From Candidatus Dadabacteria bacterium RIFCSPHIGHO2_12_FULL_53_21 (GTDB lineage: Bacteria > Desulfobacterota_D > UBA1144 > Nemesobacterales > UBA2774), in NCBI GenBank assembly GCA_001775255.1, contig MFCJ01000013.1:1-11530 (forward strand): DNA of 11,530 nt, given 5' to 3'. Both the position numbers and the translations under genes were made by a program. Shown here in pieces: positions 6,560-11,530 of this stretch (within the stretch, counting starts at the first letter, position 1; the number at the start of each line of letters is the position of its first letter). The notes beneath the pieces are model-generated. The model had not been told where the DNA came from, searched no databases, and saw nothing but the letters and a program-made list of their open reading frames with translations.

Positions 6560-7471
6560 TCAGCCCGTTTTCGATTTGTAACCCTGTCTTTCGCGGGTCT
6601 TCCTGCGGATCTGCGCCCGGTATTCCCCGAGGCATTCATGCGAGCAGCAGCCTTCGTTCTCTTCGCTGCACTTGAGGCACAGTATTACAAGGTCGTCACA
6701 GACGGGGTTCCTGCAGTTCTGGTAGCGGTCGGAGCTTTCTCCGCACACGGCGCACCGTGAAATGACTTGGCCCTCGGCCTCGATGTCCGAGACGAGCCTG
6801 TCGTCGAAGACGAAACACTTCCCCTCCCACACCGTGTCGGGGTATTGCTGGCAGAAGTTGATGATGCCGTCCTTCAGCTGGTAAACGTCCGTGAAACCGC
6901 TGCCTATCATATAGGCCGTGGCCTTCTCGCACCTGATCCCGCCCGTGCAGTATGTCACGATCTTCCTGTCCTTCTTGTCGCGGAGCCCTTCCAGGGCTTC
7001 GGGGAATTCCCTGAACGAGTCTATTCCGAGTGTCAGGGCGTTCCTGAACCTGCCGACGTCCGATTCATAGCTGTTCCTGGTGTCGAGTATGATGAAGTCC
7101 CCGCCGCTATCATATAAGGCGAGGAGCTCTTCCGGGGTGATGTACTTACCCGTTCTCCCCATATCTACCTCCCGCTCGAGGCGTATTATCTCCTTCTTCA
7201 CCCGGACTATGAGCTTCCTGAACGGTTGGAAGGAAGCTGTCTCTTCCTTGAAAGTAACGTCGGAGAACCCTTCGATAGACGTAAGGAACTTTTTATACTT
7301 CTCGATCTGCTCCCGCGTGCCCGAAAAAGAGCCGTTTATCCCTTCCCGCGCGACTAGTATCTTCCCCAGGAGCCCTTCTTTTTTACAGAATTCCCTCTGC
7401 CCCGCGGCGAAACCCTCAGGGTCATCTATTTTCGCGAATTTATAAAAGAGGATTATATCGTAGCTATTCAT
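6560..7471 (-). CDS. trhO: TrhO-type rhodanese-domain tRNA uridine(34) hydroxylase
   Basis: The protein resembles TrhO (YceA/YbfQ family), which hydroxylates U34 of certain tRNAs to 5-hydroxyuridine. Counting from this start (303 aa), it has the N-terminal YDIILFYKF motif and the REGINGSFSGT loop, then a rhodanese domain at about 113-216 whose active loop YCTGGIRCEK contains the catalytic C175. The C-terminal region is Cys-rich (CAVC, CRNPVC, CLKC, CCSHEC) and probably binds zinc. Length matches the family (about 300-350). An upstream in-frame ATG at 7498 would add MDRRRCVKP. I prefer 7471 because relatives begin just before the LFYK motif, but neither start has a good Shine-Dalgarno. The gene is convergent with the fused shunt gene and has its own promoter. 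Confidence 0.9.
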   Translation of the reverse strand: MNSYDIILFYKFAKIDDPEGFAAGQREFCKKEGLLGKILVAREGINGSFSGTREQIEKYKKFLTSIEGFSDVTFKEETASFQPFRKLIVRVKKEIIRLEREVDMGRTGKYITPEELLALYDSGGDFIILDTRNSYESDVGRFRNALTLGIDSFREFPEALEGLRDKKDRKIVTYCTGGIRCEKATAYMIGSGFTDVYQLKDGIINFCQQYPDTVWEGKCFVFDDRLVSDIEAEGQVISRCAVCGESSDRYQNCRNPVCDDLVILCLKCSEENEGCCSHECLGEYRAQIRRKTRERQGYKSKTG

Positions 7472-7528
7472 TGGTTTTACGCACCGCCGACGGTCCATAT
7501 GCGGCCGGAAGCGCCTCTCAGGATGAAA

Positions 7529-7556
7529 ATTATATGTGTTTCTGAGTACTTTTCAA
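7529..7556 (-). promoter_or_regulatory. Sigma70-type promoter of trhO
   Basis: On the minus strand TTGAAA (7551-7556) and a consensus TATAAT (7529-7534) are 16 bp apart. The start of transcription would be near 7522, giving a leader of about 50 nt to the ATG at 7471, or 24 nt to the one at 7498. Confidence 0.7.
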
Positions 7557-7602
7557 TTCCCGAGGGCCGGTTTTTTCTGTATTATCAGGGTTATAAAAAA
7601 CA

Positions 7603-7641
7603 AAAAGAGGGAACATCCGTTTCTGGAGTGTTCCCTCTTTT
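7603..7641 (-). terminator. Strong, probably bidirectional intrinsic terminator
   Basis: A perfect 13-bp stem, AAAAGAGGGAACA (7603-7615) with TGTTCCCTCTTTT (7629-7641), encloses a 13-nt loop. On the minus strand it runs into TTTTTGTTTTTTATAA, an ideal U-tract, so it should end the GH63-like transcript before the trhO promoter. The plus side also has TTTTCTT, but no plus-strand gene leads into it. Confidence 0.85.
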
Positions 7642-7802
7642 CTTAAAGGAGGATGGAGGATGACTTTAAGTGCGCTACTTAATATTAGTAGATAATATAA
7701 AGGATGCCTCTTAAGTTGTCAAGCGAATTTTTTACCCTTATTTAAATTAAGCACGTCATATTAACCTCAATGCCGGAGACATATATATAGACGTTGTAAT
7801 GA

Positions 7803-7835
7803 GCCCCCTCTCTATGCCCGCACAAACGAGGGGGC
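7803..7835 (-). repeat. GC-rich hairpin immediately after the GH63-like stop codon
   Basis: GCCCCCTC (7803-7810) pairs exactly with GAGGGGGC (7828-7835) across a 17-nt loop. It starts 2 nt beyond the stop codon at 7838-7840. No U-tract follows on the minus strand, so it may protect the mRNA 3' end or act as a partial terminator ahead of the stronger one at 7603-7641. Confidence 0.5.
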
Positions 7836-7837
7836 CG

Positions 7838-10516
7838 TTAAATTTCGTCTATCGTCCCGTACTCGCCCGACTGACGGATCAGCTTGCCGACGAGCCCGGT
7901 CCAGCCCGTCTGGTGGCTCGCTCCGATACCCGCGCCGTTGTCGCCGTGGAAGTACTCGTAGAAATTAATGTAGCAGCTCCAGTAGGGGTCGGTCTGGAAT
8001 TTCTCGTCGTCGCCGTAAACCGGTCTCCTGCCCGAGGCGTCCTTCTTGAATATCCTGACGAGCCTGTGGGAGATCTCCTTCGCCACTTCCCAGAGGCTCA
8101 TATACTTCCCCGAGCCGGTAGGGCATTCGACCCTGTAGCTGTCACCGAGGTAGTAGTGGAATTTCTGGAGCGACTCGATAAGCAGGAAATTGACGGGGAA
8201 CCAGACGGGGCCCCTCCAGTTGGAGTTCCCTCCGAAGATTCCGCTCGTCGATTCCGCGGGCTCGTACTCGACCGTATAGTCATACCCGGCCACGTGGAAC
8301 TCGTATGGTTGGTCCCTGTGGAATTTCGAGACCGAGCGTATCCCGTACGGGCTCAGGAACTCGTTTTCGTCGAGCATTTTCTTCAGCACCTGCCTCAGCT
8401 TGTCCTGATCGACTATCGACAGGAGCCTCCTCTCCCCCACGCCCTTTTCCTCCATGGAGGCCACGTTCTGCCCGAGATCGGGCCTGTTCTCTATGAACCA
8501 TTCCATCCTCTGCCTGAACCCCCCGAGCTTCACGAGCACGTCGGGCTCGATAGTCTCTATGGCGTAAAGCGGTATGAGCCCCACTATGGAGCGCACCTTC
8601 ATCGGCAGGTGATTTCCGTTAGGCAGGTGGAGGACGTCGTAGTAGAACTGGTCTTCCTCGTCCCAGAGGCCGTCGTGTCCCCTTTCGGGCATGTTTATCG
8701 CCCTCGCGATGTAGAGGAAGTGCTCGAAGAACTTGCTCGCGATGTCCTCGTAGCTGGAGTTATGCTTCGCGAGCTCTATAGCTATCGCGAGCATGTTGAG
8801 GCAGTACATACCCATCCAGCTCGTGCCGTCCGCCTGTTCGAGTATCACCCCCGACGGGAGCTTCGCGTTCCTGTCGAATACCCCTATGTTGTCGAGCCCC
8901 AGGAACCCTCCCTCGAACACGTTCTTTCCCTCGGCGTCCTTCCTGTTAACCCACCAGGTGAAATTGAGGAGGAGCTTTTGAAAGACCCTTTCCAGGAAAT
9001 GGATGTCCTTCCGCCCGTACATCTTGTGCTCTATGTTGTATACCCTCCAGGCGGCCCAGGCGTGGACTGGGGGGTTGACGTCGCTGAAAGCCCATTCGTA
9101 GGCGGGTATCTGCCCGTTTGGGTGCATGTACCATTCCCTCGTCAGCAGCATGAGCTGGCGCTTTGCGAAATCGGGGTCGATGAGGGAGAAGTTAACAGTG
9201 TGGAATGCGAGGTCCCACGCGGCGAACCATGGGTATTCCCACTTGTCGGGCACCGAGAGTATGTCTTCGTTGTAGACGTGTATCCAGTTGTGGTTCCGCC
9301 CCTGTTTCCTCGACTCGGGGGGAGGGGGGGAGAGGGGGTCTCCGTTGAGCCATTCCTCTACGACGTAATAGAAAAACTGCTTCGTCCATAGCATTCCGGC
9401 GAACGCCTGGCGCTGTATCGCGGCGAGGTCCTCGGGGAGCGTGTACGGGCATACCCTCTTATAAAACTCGTCCGCTTCTTTCTTGCGTTTCGCGAAGACC
9501 GCGTCGTAGGGCTTTCCGAAGGGGTCTATCAGGTTTATAGTGTCGGACAGCCTGAGCCTGACCGTTACGGATTTACCCGGCGGTATCGTGAGCGTGTAAT
9601 GGGCGGATACCTTCGTCCCCGCGCCTTTGCTGTTGACGGCGCTCTCCCTGCCCCCGACGATGTAGTCGTTGATCCCGTCCTTGACGTACGGCGTCTCGTT
9701 CGGGGAGCCGTAGACCCTCTCGAAATTGGTTTCGTTATCCGTGAAGAGGAGGCCTCCGGGGTTATCGCAGTAGAGCCACCTCTTGCCGAGCTCCGGGTGC
9801 GAGGCCTCGATCACTTTCAATTTCTCCTCCGACTCGGCGTAGCGGAGCGAGGGTTTTTCCCCTCCGTTCCACGACCACGTGTTCCTGAACCAGAGCGTGG
9901 GGAGCAGGTGGAGCACCGCTTCGGCGGGCCCCCTGTTCGAGACCGTGATAAGGACGAGTATGTCTTCGGGTGATTTTTTCGCGTACTCGACGAAAACGTC
10001 CCAGTAGCGGTCTTCGTCGAAGACGCCCGTGTCCATGAGCTCGTACTCGGGTTCGTGCCGGCTCCTCTTTTTATTCACCTCGACGAGGTCGTCGTAGGGA
10101 TAAGCCCTGTGGGGGTACTTGTAGAGGCACTTCATGTAGGCGTGGGACGGCGTGTTGTCGAGGTAGTAGTAATATTCCTTCACGTCTTCCCCGTGATTGC
10201 CTTCATTGCCCGTAAGTCCGAAGAGCCTCTCCTTCAGTATCGGGTCGTGCCCGTTCCAGAGCGCTACGGCGAAGCAGAGCTTCGCGTGGTTGTCGGAGAT
10301 TCCGGCGATACCGTCTTCCCCCCATCTGTAGGCGCGAGAGCGGGCGTGGTCGTGGGGAAGGTATTCCCACGCAGTGCCCCCGGGGCTGTAGTCCTCCCTC
10401 ACGGTCCCCCACTGCCTCTCGCTCAGGTATGGCCCCCACTTTTTCCAGTATGCCTTTTTTTCCCTGTCCTCTCTCAGTCTCTTCTCTTCCGCGGTGAGCT
10501 TGATTCCTGTATTCAT
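7838..10516 (-). CDS. GH63-like (MGH1-type) glycoside hydrolase, putative glucosidase
   Basis: This 892-aa protein matches the widespread bacterial family annotated as glucosidase, with a GH63/mannosylglycerate-hydrolase-like (alpha/alpha)6 barrel in its C-terminal half. The N-terminal hallmark is WGPYLSERQWGTVREDYS (27-44) followed by HDHARSRAYRWGEDG. The first half is a beta-sandwich-like region (SNRGPAEAVLHLLPTLWFRNTWSW). In the barrel, D435 (FAAWDLAFH) is the likely general acid and E854 (FYEYFHGDNGAG) the likely base. NWRGPVW (766-772) and SHQTGWTG (867-874) line the usual substrate pocket. There is no signal peptide, so it is probably cytosolic, acting on an alpha-glucoside, glucosylglycerate-like solute or storage glycan; the substrate is unknown. 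Relatives begin near the TAEEKRLREDR motif, supporting M1, yet no Shine-Dalgarno precedes this ATG. Residue roles are by family analogy. Confidence 0.9.
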   Translation of the reverse strand: MNTGIKLTAEEKRLREDREKKAYWKKWGPYLSERQWGTVREDYSPGGTAWEYLPHDHARSRAYRWGEDGIAGISDNHAKLCFAVALWNGHDPILKERLFGLTGNEGNHGEDVKEYYYYLDNTPSHAYMKCLYKYPHRAYPYDDLVEVNKKRSRHEPEYELMDTGVFDEDRYWDVFVEYAKKSPEDILVLITVSNRGPAEAVLHLLPTLWFRNTWSWNGGEKPSLRYAESEEKLKVIEASHPELGKRWLYCDNPGGLLFTDNETNFERVYGSPNETPYVKDGINDYIVGGRESAVNSKGAGTKVSAHYTLTIPPGKSVTVRLRLSDTINLIDPFGKPYDAVFAKRKKEADEFYKRVCPYTLPEDLAAIQRQAFAGMLWTKQFFYYVVEEWLNGDPLSPPPPESRKQGRNHNWIHVYNEDILSVPDKWEYPWFAAWDLAFHTVNFSLIDPDFAKRQLMLLTREWYMHPNGQIPAYEWAFSDVNPPVHAWAAWRVYNIEHKMYGRKDIHFLERVFQKLLLNFTWWVNRKDAEGKNVFEGGFLGLDNIGVFDRNAKLPSGVILEQADGTSWMGMYCLNMLAIAIELAKHNSSYEDIASKFFEHFLYIARAINMPERGHDGLWDEEDQFYYDVLHLPNGNHLPMKVRSIVGLIPLYAIETIEPDVLVKLGGFRQRMEWFIENRPDLGQNVASMEEKGVGERRLLSIVDQDKLRQVLKKMLDENEFLSPYGIRSVSKFHRDQPYEFHVAGYDYTVEYEPAESTSGIFGGNSNWRGPVWFPVNFLLIESLQKFHYYLGDSYRVECPTGSGKYMSLWEVAKEISHRLVRIFKKDASGRRPVYGDDEKFQTDPYWSCYINFYEYFHGDNGAGIGASHQTGWTGLVGKLIRQSGEYGTIDEI

Positions 10517-10548
10517 GATGATTGTGGGGGCCCGTCGTCCGGGGCGGG

Positions 10549-10619
10549 TTACCGTGCCGTCTGAGTTCTCAGGCGGAACGCTTTCATGTCCCGGGACGCC
10601 CGATAGATAAGGCCCTCAT
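10549..10619 (-). other. Two overlapping mini-ORFs in the GH63-like leader
   Basis: MRALSIGRPGT (10619 to 10584) starts in an ATGA overlap with the stop of the 70-aa frame upstream. MKAFRLRTQTAR (10587 to 10549) starts in an ATGA overlap with the stop of the first. AGAGGAGG precedes the first but only 2 nt from its ATG. The second ends 32 nt before the GH63-like start. They may be a translational leader or a coincidence. Confidence 0.2.
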
Positions 10620-10828
10620 ATCCTCCTCTCCGATTTTCGTGTCGTCATTTCCTGTGTGCCCGGATACGGGCGGAAATCACACACTGTGTGTATTATTTTA
10701 CAGCGGAGACAGCCCGGTATGAATAGCCGATTATTTGTTGCGGTCCGGCGGCCGGTACCCTTGAGGGCCTGCAATGGATTAAAGAGACCACTATACGGAT
10801 AAAAAAGCGGCACATTCCCGATCAGCAT
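10616..10828 (-). CDS. Hypothetical 70-aa small protein upstream of the GH63-like gene
   Basis: No family is recognised. The case for it is positional: a minus-strand promoter at 10851-10879 predicts a transcript start near 10844, a CGGAGG Shine-Dalgarno lies 6 nt before this ATG, and its stop overlaps the next ATG as ATGA. The product has a CLRC pair and a basic C-terminus. Its composition (many Thr, Arg, Pro, Asn and no clear periodicity) is not strongly protein-like, so it may be a leader frame controlling GH63-like expression rather than a functional protein. Confidence 0.22.
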   Translation of the reverse strand: MLIGNVPLFYPYSGLFNPLQALKGTGRRTATNNRLFIPGCLRCKIIHTVCDFRPYPGTQEMTTRKSERRI

Positions 10829-10850
10829 ATTCCGCCTCCGATGGTTCTCG

Positions 10851-10879
10851 ATAATATTTCATTATGCATGGACATTCAA
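10851..10879 (-). promoter_or_regulatory. Probable promoter for the small ORF and GH63-like gene
   Basis: On the minus strand TTGAAT (10874-10879) and TATTAT (10851-10856) are exactly 17 bp apart. It lies 16 nt before the expected start near the 70-aa frame's Shine-Dalgarno. If it also drives the GH63-like gene, that mRNA has a leader of about 330 nt. No better promoter is seen closer to 10516. Confidence 0.5.
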
Positions 10880-10993
10880 AACGAGGAGCGGGAGCGTATT
10901 CAAGAACGTTAGGAGGATCAGGTAAGGGCTTTCAGGCATAGATATGGATATATTCGGGAACCGTTCCCGGACATTTGGCGGGAGAAGCGGTAT

Positions 10994-11218
10994 TTACTTT
11001 TTCTTCTTCTTGCCGAGGACTATTGCCTCTGCTTCAATCCAGTGCTCGACGTCTTTTCCGTGGGGGCGTCCGCTCTTTTCGAAAAGCTCGTACGCGACTC
11101 TGGCGATTTTGTCCTGAACGGATTCCTTGGCCGACGAGGATTTTTTATTCCCGGTCTTGGGGGTCGCCGCCTTCTTACCCGCAGTCTTTTTAGGTGCTGC
11201 TTCTTTTTTAGTCGCCAT
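10994..11218 (-). CDS. DUF2934 protein with histone-H1-like basic tail
   Basis: This 74-aa protein has two parts. Residues 1-32 are a low-complexity Lys/Ala/Pro/Thr tail (MATKKEAAPKKTAGKKAATP and on), resembling histone H1 or bacterial H1-like proteins. Residues 33-67 are a DUF2934 module with its usual pattern: IARVAYELFEKSGRPHGKDV then EHWIEAEAI. It ends in GKKKKK. The charge suggests DNA or RNA binding and a possible nucleoid-associated or stress role; DUF2934 itself has no established function. The start is firm: AAAGGAGAG lies 8 nt upstream. It is a single gene with its own promoter region containing two inverted repeats. Confidence 0.87.
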   Translation of the reverse strand: MATKKEAAPKKTAGKKAATPKTGNKKSSSAKESVQDKIARVAYELFEKSGRPHGKDVEHWIEAEAIVLGKKKKK

Positions 11219-11251
11219 CTTGCGCTCTCCTTTACCCGTGATATCTAAACA

Positions 11252-11292
11252 ATAAAATGTATTATTTTATACAAGGATATATCAATATCCTT
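11252..11292 (-). promoter_or_regulatory. DUF2934 gene promoter with two inverted repeats
   Basis: On the minus strand TTGATA (11280-11285) and TACATT (11256-11261) form an 18-bp-spaced promoter candidate. The -35 lies in the centre of a perfect 8-bp inverted repeat, AAGGATAT (11273-11280) and ATATCCTT (11285-11292). The -10 lies in a second repeat, ATAAAAT (11252-11258) and ATTTTAT (11264-11270). The placement suggests operator sites for a repressor, but AT-rich DNA makes such repeats easy to find. Confidence 0.4.
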
Positions 11293-11410
11293 TCTGTGTC
11301 ATCCCTGAATTTTCGGATTAACATGAAATTCATATTAAGAACGGAGAGTTGAAGGAGGCTATGTCCTTATCCCGCATTTTACGAATCGTAGAGAACTGCA
11401 CACCCCTTTC

Positions 11411-11440
11411 TTGACACGTCCTTCGGGGTTCACTTAATAT
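11411..11440 (+). promoter_or_regulatory. Plus-strand promoter reading out of the window
   Basis: A consensus TTGACA (11411-11416) is followed by TTAATA (11434-11439, 17-bp spacer) or TAATAT (11435-11440, 18-bp spacer). The transcript would start near 11446, exactly at a GC-rich hairpin. Confidence 0.55.
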
Positions 11441-11445
11441 TTAAC

Positions 11446-11461
11446 CGGGGCGGGTGCCCCG
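11446..11461 (+). repeat. Hairpin at the predicted transcript 5' end
   Basis: CGGGGC (11446-11451) and GCCCCG (11456-11461) make a perfect 6-bp stem with a GGGT loop. Its position at the expected +1 suggests either an operator overlapping the start site or a 5' stabilising stem-loop. Confidence 0.45.
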
Positions 11462-11530
11462 CAATTAACATCTGCCTGGCCCTGTCGGTGTTCTCGCATT
11501 TTAGGGGAACTCGGATACTTTCTAGATCCC

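Larger units (their letters stand above)
7499..7837. other. Intergenic stretch between trhO and the GH63-like gene
   Basis: This 339-bp gap has no supported gene. It holds the trhO promoter, the strong terminator at 7603-7641, a 7-bp inverted repeat CTTAAAG/CTTTAAG (7642-7648/7664-7670), a small CTACT/AGTAG hairpin near 7674-7690 and a hairpin directly after the GH63-like stop codon. On the plus strand a good AAAGGAGG near 7646 precedes only very short frames (9-11 codons), which I do not call. Confidence 0.6.
10517..10993. other. Long leader and spacer upstream of the GH63-like gene
   Basis: This 477-bp gap contains a minus-strand promoter (10851-10879), a Shine-Dalgarno-led 70-codon frame (10616-10828), two coupled mini-frames (10549-10619) and a short hairpin CCGTCTGAG/CTCAGGCGG (10557-10576). 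A small inverted repeat CGGGAA/TTCCCG (10955-10969) lies past the DUF2934 stop and may weakly end that transcript. Confidence 0.5.
11219..11530. other. Right-edge intergenic region
   Basis: No gene of useful length is visible. The stretch holds the divergent-type control region of the DUF2934 gene, a GAAGGAGG at 11351-11358 followed by only a 17-codon frame (ATG at 11361), and a plus-strand promoter with a hairpin that points to a gene beyond the window. Confidence 0.55.

Noticed and set aside
7653..7696. Short plus-strand frames after AAAGGAGG
   Set aside because: Only 9-11 codons and inside the 3' region of a minus-strand transcript. The good Shine-Dalgarno alone is not enough.
7799..9391. 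530-codon plus-strand frame opposite the GH63-like gene
   Set aside because: It is antisense to a clearly recognised enzyme. Its Val/Glu/Pro-rich composition is what the reverse strand of a GC-rich gene gives.
10676..10694. ACACA/TGTGT short inverted repeat
   Set aside because: A five-base repeat of simple sequence is easily random, and it has no position relative to a promoter that would give it meaning.
11361..11414. 17-codon plus-strand frame after GAAGGAGG
   Set aside because: The Shine-Dalgarno is only 2 nt from the ATG, the product is very short and no promoter lies upstream on that strand.
1..11530. CRISPR array, tRNA, rRNA, integrase or transposase
   Set aside because: No regularly spaced repeats, no tRNA-like or rRNA-like sequence and no recombinase motif were seen on either strand.

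Overview
The window is bacterial chromosomal DNA with two compositional zones. From about 1.95 kb rightwards the genes are GC-rich and use an unusual codon set for GC-rich DNA: very many AUA isoleucines and AGG arginines. This suggests a deep-branching, Desulfobacterota- or Dadabacteria-like bacterium, but the sequence alone does not fix the taxon. The first 1.95 kb is visibly more AT-rich. It carries inverted repeats, a decayed efflux-pump fragment and one low-GC membrane-protein gene, so it looks like an accessory or eroding segment.

Layout. (1) Positions 1-836 have no intact gene. They hold a long imperfect inverted repeat, a 10-bp stem-loop and, on the minus strand, the C-terminal remnant of an RND-family efflux transporter. 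(2) 837-1556 (+) is a DUF1003 membrane protein with a Cys-rich, zinc-finger-like N-terminus. (3) 1557-1988 is a regulatory-looking spacer with a perfect 22-bp palindrome, a direct repeat and a good sigma70-type promoter. (4) 1989-6239 (+) is the main gene, a 1416-aa natural fusion of malate synthase (N-terminal) and a long ICL2-type isocitrate lyase (C-terminal). It is a one-polypeptide glyoxylate shunt and ends at a clear intrinsic terminator. (5) On the minus strand lie a TrhO-type rhodanese tRNA hydroxylase (6560-7471) with its own promoter, a large GH63-like glycoside hydrolase (7838-10516) with a strong terminator at 7603-7641, and a 74-aa DUF2934 protein with a histone-H1-like Lys/Ala tail (10994-11218). 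(6) The right edge has a plus-strand promoter with a hairpin at the expected start of the transcript, pointing out of the window.

The genes do not form one operon: the four larger ones appear to be separate transcription units. The metabolic theme is carbon handling. The fused enzyme would convert isocitrate plus acetyl-CoA to succinate plus malate, allowing growth on acetate or fatty acids. The GH63-like enzyme probably releases sugar from an alpha-glycoside. The most notable item is the malate synthase-isocitrate lyase fusion, which keeps both sets of catalytic residues and also the C-terminal domain that in Mycobacterium ICL2 senses acyl-CoA. A second item is the roughly 330-nt leader of the GH63-like gene, which has a promoter, a Shine-Dalgarno-led small ORF and two mini-ORFs linked by ATGA overlaps.
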